Positions 33,416 to 46,130 of a DNA stretch of 64,000 nt are shown here, piece after piece; positions within the stretch are counted from its first letter, which is position 1, and each line of letters starts with the position of its first letter. The position numbers and the translations under genes are program-made. The DNA comes from Strongyloides papillosus. Taxonomy: Eukaryota; Nematoda; Chromadorea; Rhabditida; Strongyloididae. The notes below the pieces were generated by a model, which saw only the letters and a program-made list of their open reading frames with translations, was not told the origin of the DNA and did no database searches. Location: assembly GCA_005656395.1 (NCBI GenBank), contig SRSI01000050.1:3844001-3908000 (forward strand), given 5' to 3'.

Positions 33416-36099
33416 TGTAGGTGATTTGTGTCAAAAAATCTACTCATTAAATCATATTTTTTTACATACGAAATTTGAATATAACAATAAATTATTTCAA
33501 ATTTTCAATTAAATTTTCGAAAATATTAATATTGATAAAATTTTATTCAATTCTATATTCAAAAGTTTTTAATTAGAACCAACAATGTTAAAATAATGCA
33601 TTAAAATGTATAGAAAAGAAGAAATGGAATTATAATTGAGGTGATTTATCGATGATTTGTTACATCTATAATATTCAAATTTTATCAACTCTAGAATTAG
33701 GGGTCTTTTACATTCTTCAATTTGTATCAGATTTAAAAATTTGGTATATACTATTTTTGATATCTTGGAGGGCAATTTTTTAACGATTTTAATTTTAAAA
33801 TAATGTTCGTAAATACCATTGATACCATAAGATGATCATATATGGAAAAAAATCAGCTATTAATGTAATTGCACATCTCTAAACAAAATGAAACCCACGT
33901 TACTAACACGATTTATTTGGAAAACAGAAAAATCAAACATTTCAAACTTTTTTTATTCTTGAGAAAATTCAACTTTATAAAAATGATCAATTGAACACAA
34001 TTCAGTTTCTAATCTCCCGAAAGAGAACCTTAAAATTTTTAAGGTATTTTTTAATTCAAATTGTTATTGAAGATAACTATTCCAAAGCAACTAATATGAT
34101 AAAATTAAAGGGATAAAAGATAAAGTCTTAGAGTTGTATGAGTATTATGGGCTAAGAATATCAAATTAAACATTCTGAGTTTCTGCATCAGAAGCTAATA
34201 AAGGATTGTTTGTTGTAGAGGTTGAAATGGAGTCAGCAAATGTTCTTAAAGGATCAATTCCATTCATAGTTAAAGTTGATAAAGCATCATGTGTTTTAAA
34301 AATTCTATTGAAGGCTGCTTCCATGAGATCAATTTTTAAAAAAATTGAATTAATCTGAATCAACTTAATAATGTAAAAAGTTTTAAGTAAGTTTTTTTAT
34401 TATAATTGATTCTTAATGTTAAATTTACTTTAATTTTTAGAAGAGAAGATGAATACAACAAAGGATTGTTACAGTTTCTAGAAGTAATGCTGAAAAAGTT
34501 AGATTCTAATCTGTTGTTTTGTTTTATTTGTTAGAAGTAAAAATAGTTTTCATTGTGGATGTGTGTAACGCTATAGAAGGTATCTTACATTTATTATTTA
34601 ATGATATCTTTTTGTAGTTTTCGATAGTATTTAGATACCTAAGATGATACTTTTACAACAGGTGAAGTGATAACATAAGAATCATAATTTATACTCATAC
34701 TCCAAATTATAATATAATTATAAAAGTATATAAAAGCTACAAATGTTTAACAATATTCTCCATTTATTATGATGATCCTATACTTCAATAAAACGAAACA
34801 AATGTTGATGGAAAATGATATAGAATTTAAAAAACATGTTTACTGTTTGAAGATTAATTTTTTAAAAGTGTTATTAAAACAGATTAATCTTCAAGAAAGT
34901 TATCATCGAATTCGTTTTTATTTTTTTACTCATTTATTTTGAATACAAACAACAAGTATTATGATGAAGTAGTGTAGTTTTTATCAAAATATAATATTTA
35001 CAAATATTTTTATGACTACAGTACAACTTCATTTAAACCGATGATTATAAAATTACGAGAACGATAAAACGATAGTTTTCAAAAAGTTTTATAATGGTAA
35101 TTCGATTTCAAATGATCCGGAACCCTATTTTTTTTGTTGATTTATCATTATTATTATTAATATGTTTATTGGAGTATATACTTCATAGTACATATATGTA
35201 TATTTATATACGTTTGACGTTCCCTTTAAACATCTATAAAACTGTACTACAATAAAACTTTTCTACAATTGATTTTTATTTTATGATTAGTTGGAAGTGT
35301 TATAGAATGAGTAATAGTAATAATACATCTATTTAAAATTTCTAAGTATTTATATGGTTTTGTACTTAATTTGAATGTATAGATATTTTTAATAATTTAT
35401 TTTGTATTCTTAGCATATAAATATGTTTAAATTAGTAATTATGTCAACTGTTAAACAGAAAGTGTATTTACCTATCTTGATACTAGTCCTTCTATACACT
35501 TTTTCAATATTATTTTGTCTTTTAAATATATATATGAGGATAGAGATAGAAAGATGGAATGAATAGCGATGTATAATAGTTTGTTTTGTGATTATTATTT
35601 TGTTGATGAAAAGAAAATTTATTGGAACTGGAATCATATTTTAATCAGGTACCATTAGGTATTTATTATATAAATGCACAAAATTACTAAATACATACTA
35701 CGTAAATGTATAACTTTTTTCAATGAAAGTGTACGAATTTTTAACTAATTAATCTCAATAATTTTATCTATGATTTTAATTTATTTGGGAATTGTTTTTG
35801 TATTTTTCTCATAACACTTCAACTATACATATCTATATATATATTTTAATTTAATAATACTTTTTCAAGGCAAATAAAGATATATACATATACATTTTGC
35901 CCGTGTCTTTTTTAATTGTACATATTAATTGATCAAATTTTGTGTTATACTCAATGATACTTTTCATGTCAAATTTTACTTGCACCAAAAAGTTTTATTT
36001 TATAAAATTTATATCCTATCATTCTTACTATTTTATTTTTAATTTAACTTTTCATTATTTATTTGACATTTTCAGAAATATATTATTACTCAAAAAAAT
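33416..36099. other. 2.7-kb intergenic region
   Basis: Separates divergent starts of the phosphatase (-) and the PCM1-like gene (+). Mostly AT-rich with no RNA gene recognised. A small GC-richer open frame on the minus strand (34166-34363) is listed separately. At 34441-34534 (+) an acceptor-like TTTTTAG precedes a 30-codon open frame with no partner exon. Confidence 0.45.
34166..34363 (-). CDS. Possible short gene or terminal exon, unknown
   Basis: A 51-65 codon open frame whose composition is clearly less AT-driven than its surroundings. From the ATG at 34324 it reads MEAAFNRIFKTHDALSTLT and continues to a stop at 34166-34168 with a Ser/Thr/Asn-rich tail. No signal peptide, membrane segment or known motif. 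No convincing upstream exon was found; a weak acceptor (TTCAG) lies near 34355. Could be a real small protein, a last exon, or a chance frame. Confidence 0.3.
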   Translation of the reverse strand: MIQINSIFLKIDLMEAAFNRIFKTHDALSTLTMNGIDPLRTFADSISTSTTNNPLLASDAETQNV

Positions 36100-39000
36100 A
36101 TGGATTTAAAACAACTACCACTAAACGAACGTGAAGAATTATGTTATGAGAGATTAAGTACTTTGAGAGAAAAAAAAGCAAAATTGGAGAATGGAATAAA
36201 AACAGTATCATCAACAAAAATCGACAATTGCTCAGAGGAAGTAATTTCATCGATCAAAGAAATGAAGGAAAAATTAGAAAGTTCATTAAATTTACTAATT
36301 AAACAAGAAAATGATTATCTAGGAATATTAGCACATATAAAAGCACGTATTTAATTAAAATATTTATTTTTTTACAAAAAATATATTAAAAATTTATAAT
36401 ATTATTTTAGGCAATGAGAAAGATACATGAGGAGGAGGACGATAAAGAGGATGATGAAGTAACAATAGAAGATGTTCATCAAGAATTAAAAAATATTAAA
36501 GATGCAATGGAGAAAACAGAGGCAGCTTCAAAAATTAATCAACAATTAATGATGACATTAAAATTACAGCAACAAAAAGTAAGTTTATTTTATTTTGTAA
36601 TTAAATATTTTTAATTATGTCTCATCAATTTAATATACTAATACTATTATTATTTTAATAATTCTAAAATTTTCTCCAAAATTAATTTTATTAAACAAAA
36701 TTATATTAAAAATGTTACAATACATACTCAAGTAATATCATTACATTTATTTATTCTAAATTGAGCTTAATGATAAAAACGTAATAATTTTTCATGAAAT
36801 GCCATATAATATATGAATGATGGAGTAATGAAAAGCAATTGAGTGTAATGATATATGAAGTATCTCTTTAAAATGAGTATTAAAGTATTTGTATTTTAGC
36901 TGCATTTTTTACTCTTTTTCATTATATTACATCTGTTGAAATAAGGTGCAATTTTTAAGTTTAAGAAGTTATTTAAATTTCCAACTACTTTTTACTAACA
37001 AAAAATTGATATTAACATTTACTTTCTTTAGAGAGCAGCTTTAGCAGGGATAAATTTAAAGAAGAGACAGGAACAAAGCATTGCAGCAGATCAAGCAACT
37101 GAAGAATTCTTAACTGCAAAGAAAAAATGTAAGTTTTTAATTATTTATTTTCCTTTTCCGAATTTATTTTTCTCTAATGTCACATAAAAATTATATATTA
37201 GATTAAAAAATATTAATTTAAATTTCTAAAAAGCATCAAGAGTCTCATTTTTTTTTCTATTAATTCTTCTTAAAATGATGTTCTTTGTCATTCATCTATT
37301 TTCTCCAGTTATTTTTATCTTTTAGCTAAAAAGTTGTAAATAGATATATTTAAAATAGATATTGAAATGCTAGGAGGTTTAATGAATAAATCTATTATCT
37401 AAGTGAATGTAATAAAAAAAATGAAGAATAGAAAATTTAGTATATAATCTAAATTTGTTATCCTTTAATTTTCTATTACAAATTTTGGTTTTCATTTTAT
37501 TTGTTAAAGAACTTAATTAAACAAATTATTTTATCTCTACAGTTGATATTTTTAGATAAGTAAATATCAAATTGATGACTTCATTCAAAATGGGTTTTAA
37601 AAAAAATTCTTTTTAAATGTATTTTGTTAGATTCTTTTGTTGCAAATTATATAGATAAAAAAATTTTATTATTTCATTAAAGATTATTACTTATATATAA
37701 ATATTTTATGTGTATATTTTCTTTCCAAATACATTTGTAATTGAATATATGGTTTAAGAAATTTATTAATGTTTATAGCTTGTTATTCTGCAATAATTTA
37801 GATTTGTGTATATTAGTTTAAATTAAAAAAATATTTTAAAAAATTTCATTTTATTTAGATAAACTAAGAAGGAAAGATTCAAAATTTGAAAATAAATTAA
37901 GAGTTTATTTAATAACATTTTTGGTCAGATTAAGTTTAATACGATTCTAAAAAGATATACTCTAATATATTAGAATATATGTAATATGTATTTTATTAAA
38001 CTATTTTTTTATACACATAACATAAACACAACATTTTCATTTTACATACTGTAAAAATTTTTATATGTCATTTTTAAATATTAAAAATTTATTTTTTAAG
38101 TAAATATTTATGATATCAATTTCAATCTTTTATCTGGAACATATTATATTATATTTCATTGTTTACATATTTTATATTTTATCTAAAAATTATAATTAAT
38201 TTTTAATATTTGCACCATGTTATGATAACTTCTTTAAAGTATGTTTTTGGTGTAATTTTGTTTATTTTTACTATTCTAATTTTTAAGAAGTATTAAGATA
38301 TGTATTAAAGATTTTTATATTTAATCTTTATTTTGTTCTTGATAAACTTCAAAATTAAATAAAGTATATGTAACAAAATATACATATGCCATATTTAGAT
38401 TATCATTTATAAGTAGAAATGAGTGTGAGGGATCTTTGTATATTTAATGAAAATTGAGCTCTTCTTATTTGGATATATATTGCATTAATAAAGTGATGTA
38501 TATTTATTAAATAAGATATAATCTATTACGTTTACATTAAAACTGTTAATATTGTTTATACAGAGTTTTCACTATCATTTAACTGTTGAAAATTAAGAGA
38601 ATGATTATAATTTAAGAAGATTTCTGGCCTTGGTATATTGAAATATTAACTCCTATATATTTTCAAAATAAAGATGTTGCTTTTATGGTATATTTTAATG
38701 TTTGTATAATTAACAATTTCAAACAAAACATAAATTGTCATTTTTCAGTGGTTGTTAAATATATTGTAGATAGATATTCTGTGTCCACTAAAATTATTCT
38801 TTCCCTTAATTAGACTATTATTTAAAACCCAATGGAATTATTAATAAGTCTTTTAATAATCATATGTTTCCAAATTATTGAAATTTAAATTTACTAGTGT
38901 AAAGATAAACAATTTTATCATTGTACTTTTCATTTTATACATAAATGTAACTTCAAAGTTTAAATCATTTATTCATGTATTCTTTTGAAAAAAAGTAATT

Positions 39001-42000
39001 CATTCAATATTCATGTTAAACTATTTCTTTTTGATAGTTTAAAGTTATTAGTCATGTAATTTAAGTGTATATATTTCTAGATGAGGAAAAACTTCATCAT
39101 ATATATTTATCTCTATTTAATAGTCTTATTTTTTCTATCAATTAACTTTTAATTTTTATGATCATATGGAAAAATAAAATTAGATTAATGATTATTATAT
39201 ATCATAAAGGTTTATTTAATTTTATGAGAAAATAAAAATATACATTTATTATAATGGTGCCATTTACATTATAAAGTGATATTTTAAATAAAACATCATC
39301 ATTTCAATAAAAAGTATACTTGACGTTAATTTATATATATATAATAACTTTTTCAGTTTTAACTCAAAAGACAGAGATAGAACGTAAAAATATACAATTA
39401 GAAAAATTGAAAAGGGAGATTGTTAAGAGAGAATTACTAGGAAGATGCGACATAGATAATGAATCTGTAGTTATAAATAAAAGTAATCTTGATCAACAAA
39501 AATGTGCCGAAAAAGTGTCTACTAAGAGTAGTAAAGAAAATGATCAAAAGAATAAAGATATATTTAATGAAATTGAACCTTTTGTTGATGAGGAGAACTT
39601 TGAAATGATTAATGATGAAGAGGATGATGACGAAGATGAGTATAGTCATTTAAGTTTAAGCGAAATGAAAGAAAGGCAAGTTTTGAGTTTTAATATTTTT
39701 ATTATTAAAACTACACTCTAATAGATGTAAAGTTGGAGTGTGAGGTGATTGATATGTTAAAAAGAAAAATTTTGAGGCTTATTTATTTTGATATTATGAG
39801 AGTATGTAACCAATGTTTTTGTAAAGTAATATTCTATGATAACAAATTTAATTGTTCCTTTAGTATGTGGGATAATAAGTAAAGAGGAGTTGTGTAATAA
39901 TAATTAAGGATATTAATAGAATGATGATTTAAGAAAAATTTATGATACTGATAATAATTATTTTTACATGTATATTTTTTACTATGTTTTTTTCAGGAGG
40001 GACGCTTTTAATGAACAGATAACAACAAAATTAAGAGTCTTAGAAGAAAATAAAAATCGTATGAGATTAATTAGAGAAAAATTGATTGGCCTACAGAAAG
40101 ATTCTTATAAAAATATGTCTCAAGATAATACTAAAAAACCTGAAGATACCAAAATTGAAGAACCAAAAGAGAGCCTTGATAATAAGAAAAAAATTGATAT
40201 TGATTATGAAGATGCTTTATCTAGACTACAGTAAGTTTTAAATAAAAAAATAATATTTGTTTTATCTAAAAACATCTCTCCTTTCATTTATTAGAATATG
40301 AATTATTTAATCTATTTCTATACAATATAAAATGTGTCAAAACTATTTCCAAAACACTAAAACTATAATAATAACAATTTTTTTAGGAGTCTAACTTCAA
40401 TGCGCCAACGCCTTGAATTAATTCATCAAAACATTACTGAAGATGGAGTTATAGATAAGGATGTAAAAATTATGTCTGTTCCAGATATCGTTTTATCTGA
40501 AATTAATGAAGTCGTCTCTTCAAATAAGGAAATGATGGATAATTATGGTAAAAGCAATTCTACTGAAAAAGGAAATAGGGCATCGTCACCATCTCCGGAT
40601 GCTGCTACACCAAATTGTATAACAAATGCTTTGGATGATCCTTATCATGGAGGAAAAGATGCACAAAAATATTTAAATAGTACTGAGAGTAGTTTTGATG
40701 TAACAACAATTGAAAATGTTATTAAAAAAGGAAATAAGATGGAAAAGAATATAAGAAATGATGATGAATCTGAGGTTAATTTACCAATTTAATATTAAAA
40801 ACTTTTTAATTTAATCAATTTTTAGTTGATCTCTGTCGTTCGCAAAGAATTTCAAAATTCCATGGATAAAAAAAATTCAGTTCCTTCAAAGTTAAAACAT
40901 TGCGGTTTCTCTACATCCTTCTCTACAATTAATACATCACAAGATATTAGTGATGATAAAACACCAATAGGTGATACAAGTACAATAAATGAGCAACTTG
41001 AAAAAATGGAAGAAATTTTGAATATGCATTCATTAAAGTTAGAAGAAATTTCTAAACAGGTTAGTTTATTGTTTTTAAGAAAAAAAGAAACGAAAAAATA
41101 TTTACTTGTTTTTAATATCATATAAAAAAATAAATTGAAATGATGTTTTTAAATTCATTATTTGCTTTCTATTTTGTTTTTGAAAAACACATTATTTTGA
41201 TTATCTTCAAATATATCAATTTAATACCCAGTAATCTTATCATACATGAAATTTATTTTGTTTATTTTATAATTTACTATTAAATAGATAAGTGAGATCA
41301 CATAAAGTCATAATATTAAATAATTATTTGTAGGTAATTAATTATTATTATTTTGACCAACTTTTTTATTATTTTATTTTTTATAATTTAATTTACTAGA
41401 TCTCTCTTAATTCAATAGCATAACCTTCTTCAATAAATTTATAAGAAAATTTTTAATCTTATTGATGTGAAGTAGGTAATTGTTACTTATCCTTTATGAT
41501 AGCGTAGATATTTTTAAACAATTAATAATATCTTTTAATAACTTGCCGAGTACTTTTGATTCATATTATAACTTCTGTTTCTTAACAAAAGTTTTATTAA
41601 ACCATTAGTTTAATTAAAATTTAAAGTCTGTTACTTAAAGGTTGATAATCCCTTTGATCACCAGAACTTTAATAGAACACTAAGAGAAAAACTGCTTTAT
41701 TAATGCCTAACAGAAGTTATTTTAAAAAGATCCATTAATTAAAAATCATCTTTTGTAAAAGCATATTTCACCTTCTGTTTTGACTTTTAATACACTTTTT
41801 AAAATTTCTGTTCATTTTTACTAAATTAAAGTAATAAATATATGTAAATCTATTAAGATAATTTGCAGGAAAATAAGTGACTATGTACATGGGTGGAGTG
41901 ATTAGAAAAAGATATTTAAGTATTTATACTAGAATAGATTAGTTAAAATACATCTATCTTTACAATTTAATTTTATTTCAATTTACACGATTGGCATTTA

Positions 42001-44865
42001 TTTATCTTCCTGCTCCATTCGTTAAATTGAATTCCTCTACACACTATGCATATCAATTTCTACTTAATTTAAATAACTGTCCCGTAGGAAGAATCTTTTA
42101 ATAATCTTTAGTTTTTTTTCATTATTATTCCTATTCATTCGATCAACATAGTATTTTTAACAACTTTTTATTGAGAAAATAAGGGACATTTTATACGTAA
42201 CTTTCACTACCAGCCTTCTATCTATACTTGATAGTTTTATTTTTACATAGTCTATCTGTATCATTTAGGTTCAGTTTTCAATTGAGAGAATGGAATACCA
42301 GAAAACATTTTTATTGCAGTAATCACATCAAATAGATTGCCCCTCCTTACAAATACGTCAATGTTATATATATATATATATATTCATTTCTTATTCTTCA
42401 AATAACATTTATTTTTCCATATGACCTTACTTTAAAATAAGTGTCCAACTCGGCAACAGTTGTTAGTGTTAGTAGTATTATAGGGACTAATAAACGAATA
42501 TTTTAAGCAATATTTATAATATTAAGTTTAATAACATTCTTAACTTACTATCAATCACCTTACCATTAATATTATTTGTTAATTTTATAGGTGAATTCAT
42601 TTTCCGCCACCACAAATTGCCATAATTCTTCAGGTTCAGTACCTCCTAAATCACCTATAACACTACCCACTAATCTTAATGGTGAACTTTTAAAAGATCT
42701 TGTAACAAACCTTTTTACTAATGCATCAAAAGAAGCATTAAGAAATTTTAATGAATTTCTTAATAAGTTATGTATTAATCAATGTTTGGTTGGAGAGTTA
42801 AGTGAGAATGTTCAAAAGTTAATTGAATCATGTTCTCATTCATCACCTGACATTAAAAGTTTCTCTAAAGATTCTAAGTCACCATCTGAAGAAGTAGTAA
42901 GTTTAAAATATGTTATCATATTTTTTGCCTTGTTAATGTTATTAACTTTCTCACTCATACAATCATACTTATATTACTTTATTATCCACAGTTTGATATT
43001 GTTTTTTTAATATAACTATATTTTTGCATCCTTTTTTTAATCCAAAGTATAACAAGTGTCCGTATATATTTTTCATTTATAATATGGGTACATTTTAAGT
43101 GTAAGGACAGTGATACGTACATGTAACTTCCTTTCTTCGTGATATACAATAGTTATTAACATTATTTATTTTTATTAGCCTTCATTAAACATCATGAATA
43201 ATATAAAAGAGAGACGTTGTATCTTTTTTTTTCTAACAGTATTATTGTTGTATGCAAACCATATCTTATAATATTATTTAATGTAGAATGAATGTTATAA
43301 CTTTCCTAACAATTGTTTCATGATTATGATAATTAAAATTGCATGATTATTGTATTTAGTAATAGTTGTGTTTTATGTAGAAAGCATTGCCAATGTAAAT
43401 ATATAATACATCACAAAAATATATCTATATATAATAAATATTGTGTTTTCGTTTATGTTTCGTGTTCATTCATCAAAAATTTTTTGCTTATATATATCGT
43501 AAATTAATTGACCACTCTAATAAGAAAGTATTATTTATTTTTAACGTCTATTTTAATTGAAGTACTAAAAGGTTAAAAGTTTATATGTCTTATTGTGGTA
43601 CTATTATTTTTTATATATACAATTATTTAAAATACTAAGTTTTAAATAATATATCTTAAATGGATCATTTAAGAATCCATAAGGCGTAGTATTATTAATA
43701 TTTTTAAATCTATCAATGGAAAAGATCTTTTTCTTATTTAACTAATATTATTATTAAACATTAATACTATCTAAAATTAAAAGAACACGGAATATAAACG
43801 AAGATACAACTGCTTGTTAAGTGAATGCTTTGCCACAGTCTTGAATTTAGAATCCTAGCCTGCTGCAACATTCACTTGGCTAGCCTTTGTCTTCCTTCAA
43901 ATAAAATTATATAAACATAAATTATCAAATTTAATATATGTTAGTCAAGTGGTATGCACTAAAATTTAATTAGTTTTCTATTTATTTTGTGTGTATGTAT
44001 TTTTATAATAAATAATATACACAAAAGGATAATTCTTTCTTTAACTATAGTTGGAGGATGATGGATTCGACGTCAAGGAGATGCCTCTATTCAAGAATGA
44101 TTCTCCACTACTTAATAAAAATAGTACCTATTGGAGTCATGGGTATTGGGATGCCGAAGAACAGGAAGGTCTTGATTTTATAGATGCTCTAAGAGAATCA
44201 CAATATGATAATTGTGTTAATAATGAGACAACAAAACTTTCTAAAATGAAAACTAGAGAGAAAGTCTTGAAATTTACCTCATCTCTCAGGAAATCATCCT
44301 CAGAAGAGTTAACAACATCTGGTGAAACAGATTCTAGAAATGAATATAAAAATGTAGAAAATACTAGAAATGAGGAATGTAGTGTAGTGGAGGAACAAAT
44401 TTTCTTCATCGTCTCTTCCATAATACCTTTCCTAAACATACAACAACAAACTTCACCTACAGCTGACTTGAGATTTATTGCAGAGTATGATTTTATGTTT
44501 TAAAATTTTATTTTAAATTCAAAAAAAATTTCACTTGCATGCCACTATACATAACATAAAAACTATTTATTATTAATCAAAAAATATTTTTAAATTTTTA
44601 AGTAATAATTTCTATTTATAGTCTGAGGAACCTCATATTGAATGAGACACGTTCAATATACTGTAAAAATATGGATATCAAGAGTAGCCAAACATTTACA
44701 AAACAAATATCATCGATACTGGATGCCTCATTATCTTCTTATATTGGCTGTAACATAAGTGAAAATCGTGATCAATTAATTTTAGAACTTTCTGATGTCC
44801 TACATAATGAACTTTCTTTTTATAATTTAATTAACGATATAAATAATGTCTTTATAGGGAAATGA
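36100..44865 (+). CDS. Long coiled-coil protein, PCM1-like; host of mir-86
   Basis: Ten exons: 36100-36346(?), 36411-36578, 37032-37128, 39357-39675, 39997-40230, 40387-40774, 40826-41059, 42591-42896, 44051-44484, 44622-44865, about 890 residues. From exon 2 on, every junction is in phase; exon 1 to exon 2 is not (GT donor at 36347 leads to a stop; a GC donor at 36343 or a one-base error would mend it). Exon 4 ends with a GC donor (AAAG|GCAAGT). The protein is coiled coil with acidic spacers. Late segments resemble pericentriolar material 1: an acidic YWDAEEQEGLDFIDALRESQ block and a C-terminal LSDVLHNELSFYNLINDIN block, as in the vertebrate 'EVLFNELAFFKLMQDLD' end. PCM1 scaffolds centriolar satellites. 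Family call is by eye and moderate. Confidence 0.6.
37129..39356 (+). other. Intron 3 of the PCM1-like gene
   Basis: A 2.2-kb intron, one of the longest in the window, uniformly AT-rich with many stop codons in all frames. No RNA gene, repeat or nested coding sequence recognised. Confidence 0.5.
41060..42590 (+). other. Intron 7 of the PCM1-like gene with a TA microsatellite
   Basis: 1.5-kb AT-rich intron. Contains a TA dinucleotide run at 42364-42382. A moderately GC-richer zone lies at 42180-42360 but I recognise no hairpin or coding sequence there. Confidence 0.5.
42897..44050 (+). other. Intron 8 of the PCM1-like gene (contains mir-86)
   Basis: 1.15-kb intron in the sense orientation with the microRNA it carries at 43805-43885. 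Outside the hairpin it is AT-rich and featureless. Confidence 0.6.
43805..43885 (+). ncRNA. mir-86: microRNA mir-86 hairpin
   Basis: The 23 bases at 43818-43840 begin UAAGUGAAUGCUUUGCC and continue ACAGUC, identical to my memory of mature C. elegans miR-86-5p over the full length. A complementary arm at about 43860-43880 (CAACATTCACTTGGC) pairs with the seed end (AAGTGAATG with CATTCACTT), and the loop around 43841-43855 is AT-rich, giving a normal pre-miRNA of about 75-80 bases. It is a GC-richer island inside an AT-rich intron and lies on the sense strand of the host gene, so it may be co-transcribed. Confidence 0.93.
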
Positions 44866-44898
44866 TTTAATTATTGATGAAATAAAACTGTTTTTCTA

Positions 44899-45837
44899 TT
44901 ATAAGTGACTTCTTTTTCCACAACAAGCTTTAGCTCTAATGCTCCATATATCCTGAAAAGTTATTTCAACATCAGTTATACCTCTTTTGGCAAATTTTTT
45001 CTTAGCCATCTCAATTATTTCTTCCTCTACATGCTCTTGAATAGTTCCTTTGACGTCAACATATCTACAAATAGAATCATTTGCGTAATGACAACTTATA
45101 GCTTTTCTGAAACCATTTGTTCTATTAGCACCTGACCCATGTATAAGGAGAGGATGAAAGAAGACGGTGTCACCACACTCCATCTCTACATATACTTTTG
45201 GACTACTTGGGTCGTAGTCTTGAATACCATGGTAAGCTTTATTAACTCCACCCTCCCATTCTGGATATGAATGTTTAAGAAGTTGTCCTTTATGGGAACC
45301 GGGAACAACAACTAAACACCCATTAGCTCTGTTAATTTTTTCCATAGCTGTCCATGCACAACATATACCGGAAGGTGGACGAAATGGAAAATAATTCAAA
45401 TCTTGATGCATTGGATGGCGTGATGTTAGTTTACCTGAGTCTGGTGGTTTATTAATCAACATTGTGTGCATAGATAAAATTGTTGGGTTCCTTGAACCGT
45501 TACCGATTAAATCTTTTACCACATCTAGTACTTTTGGGTAGCAACAATAACTAAATAAAACTTCATCTTCATTGAAATCTTGTATTTTAGTAATGTTTTT
45601 TTCTCCCTCAAACTCTTCTTTGAGTATTGAAATGTCTTTCATGACAGTCATCGTTGGTATATGTACTTTTCCACGACATATTTCTTCAAAGCGCTTATAA
45701 TATCTATCTATTTCATACTTAGGTACACAATTTTTTCTAACAATATATCCTTCCGTTTCATATTGTTTTCTTTCTCTATCTGTCAATACACTATTACCAA
45801 TCTGAAAATTATCTTCAGATACTTTTGTAGTAGTCAT
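44899..45837 (-). CDS. Phytanoyl-CoA 2-hydroxylase (PHYH), peroxisomal
   Basis: Fe(II)/2-oxoglutarate dioxygenase that 2-hydroxylates phytanoyl-CoA, the first step of peroxisomal alpha-oxidation. Single exon, 312 residues (human 338 including a presequence). The iron triad is visible as H144-x-D146 (RHPMHQDLNYF) and H233 (HPLLIHGSGANRT), with the 2-oxoglutarate arginine R244 eleven residues later, as in the human enzyme. The N-terminus lacks a PTS2 presequence, but the protein ends RSHL, a valid PTS1-type tripeptide (SHL), so peroxisomal import by PEX5 is inferred. Convergent with the PCM1-like gene, stops 33 bases apart; downstream of the dehydrogenase gene on the same strand. Confidence 0.93.
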   Translation of the reverse strand: MTTTKVSEDNFQIGNSVLTDRERKQYETEGYIVRKNCVPKYEIDRYYKRFEEICRGKVHIPTMTVMKDISILKEEFEGEKNITKIQDFNEDEVLFSYCCYPKVLDVVKDLIGNGSRNPTILSMHTMLINKPPDSGKLTSRHPMHQDLNYFPFRPPSGICCAWTAMEKINRANGCLVVVPGSHKGQLLKHSYPEWEGGVNKAYHGIQDYDPSSPKVYVEMECGDTVFFHPLLIHGSGANRTNGFRKAISCHYANDSICRYVDVKGTIQEHVEEEIIEMAKKKFAKRGITDVEITFQDIWSIRAKACCGKRSHL

Positions 45838-45943
45838 AATATTTAGTATAAAAAATCAATAACTTGTTGTTTATGATATGAAATTATAAATTGAATGCGT
45901 TTTTAAGGTGAAGTTACTTTCTTATTTATATAGTCACCAAACA

Positions 45944-45953
45944 CCGCCATCTT
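45944..45953 (-). promoter_or_regulatory. YY1-like motif upstream of the PHYH gene
   Basis: CCGCCATCTT on the plus strand, AAGATGGCGG on the coding strand, lies about 107 bases before the PHYH ATG and matches the YY1 consensus AAnATGGCGG. It is one of the few GC-rich decamers in this gap. Function is inferred from the match only. Confidence 0.35.
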
Positions 45954-46130
45954 ATCACTGACTATTAATAAAGGTTTGAATAATTATTTATGTATTATAG
46001 TGTAGTTTGTATAAATAATAAAAAAAGAACAAGTATATTAATATTTACTGATAAAAAGTAAAAAAAATAACTATTAATTATCAAATTATCCTTCTAAATT
46101 ATCAAAAACAAATAACATGAAACAACTTTT

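Noticed and set aside
34441..34534. 30-codon exon-like frame after TTTTTAG
   Set aside because: Looks like a terminal exon but no upstream exon on that strand could be found, so not annotated as a gene.
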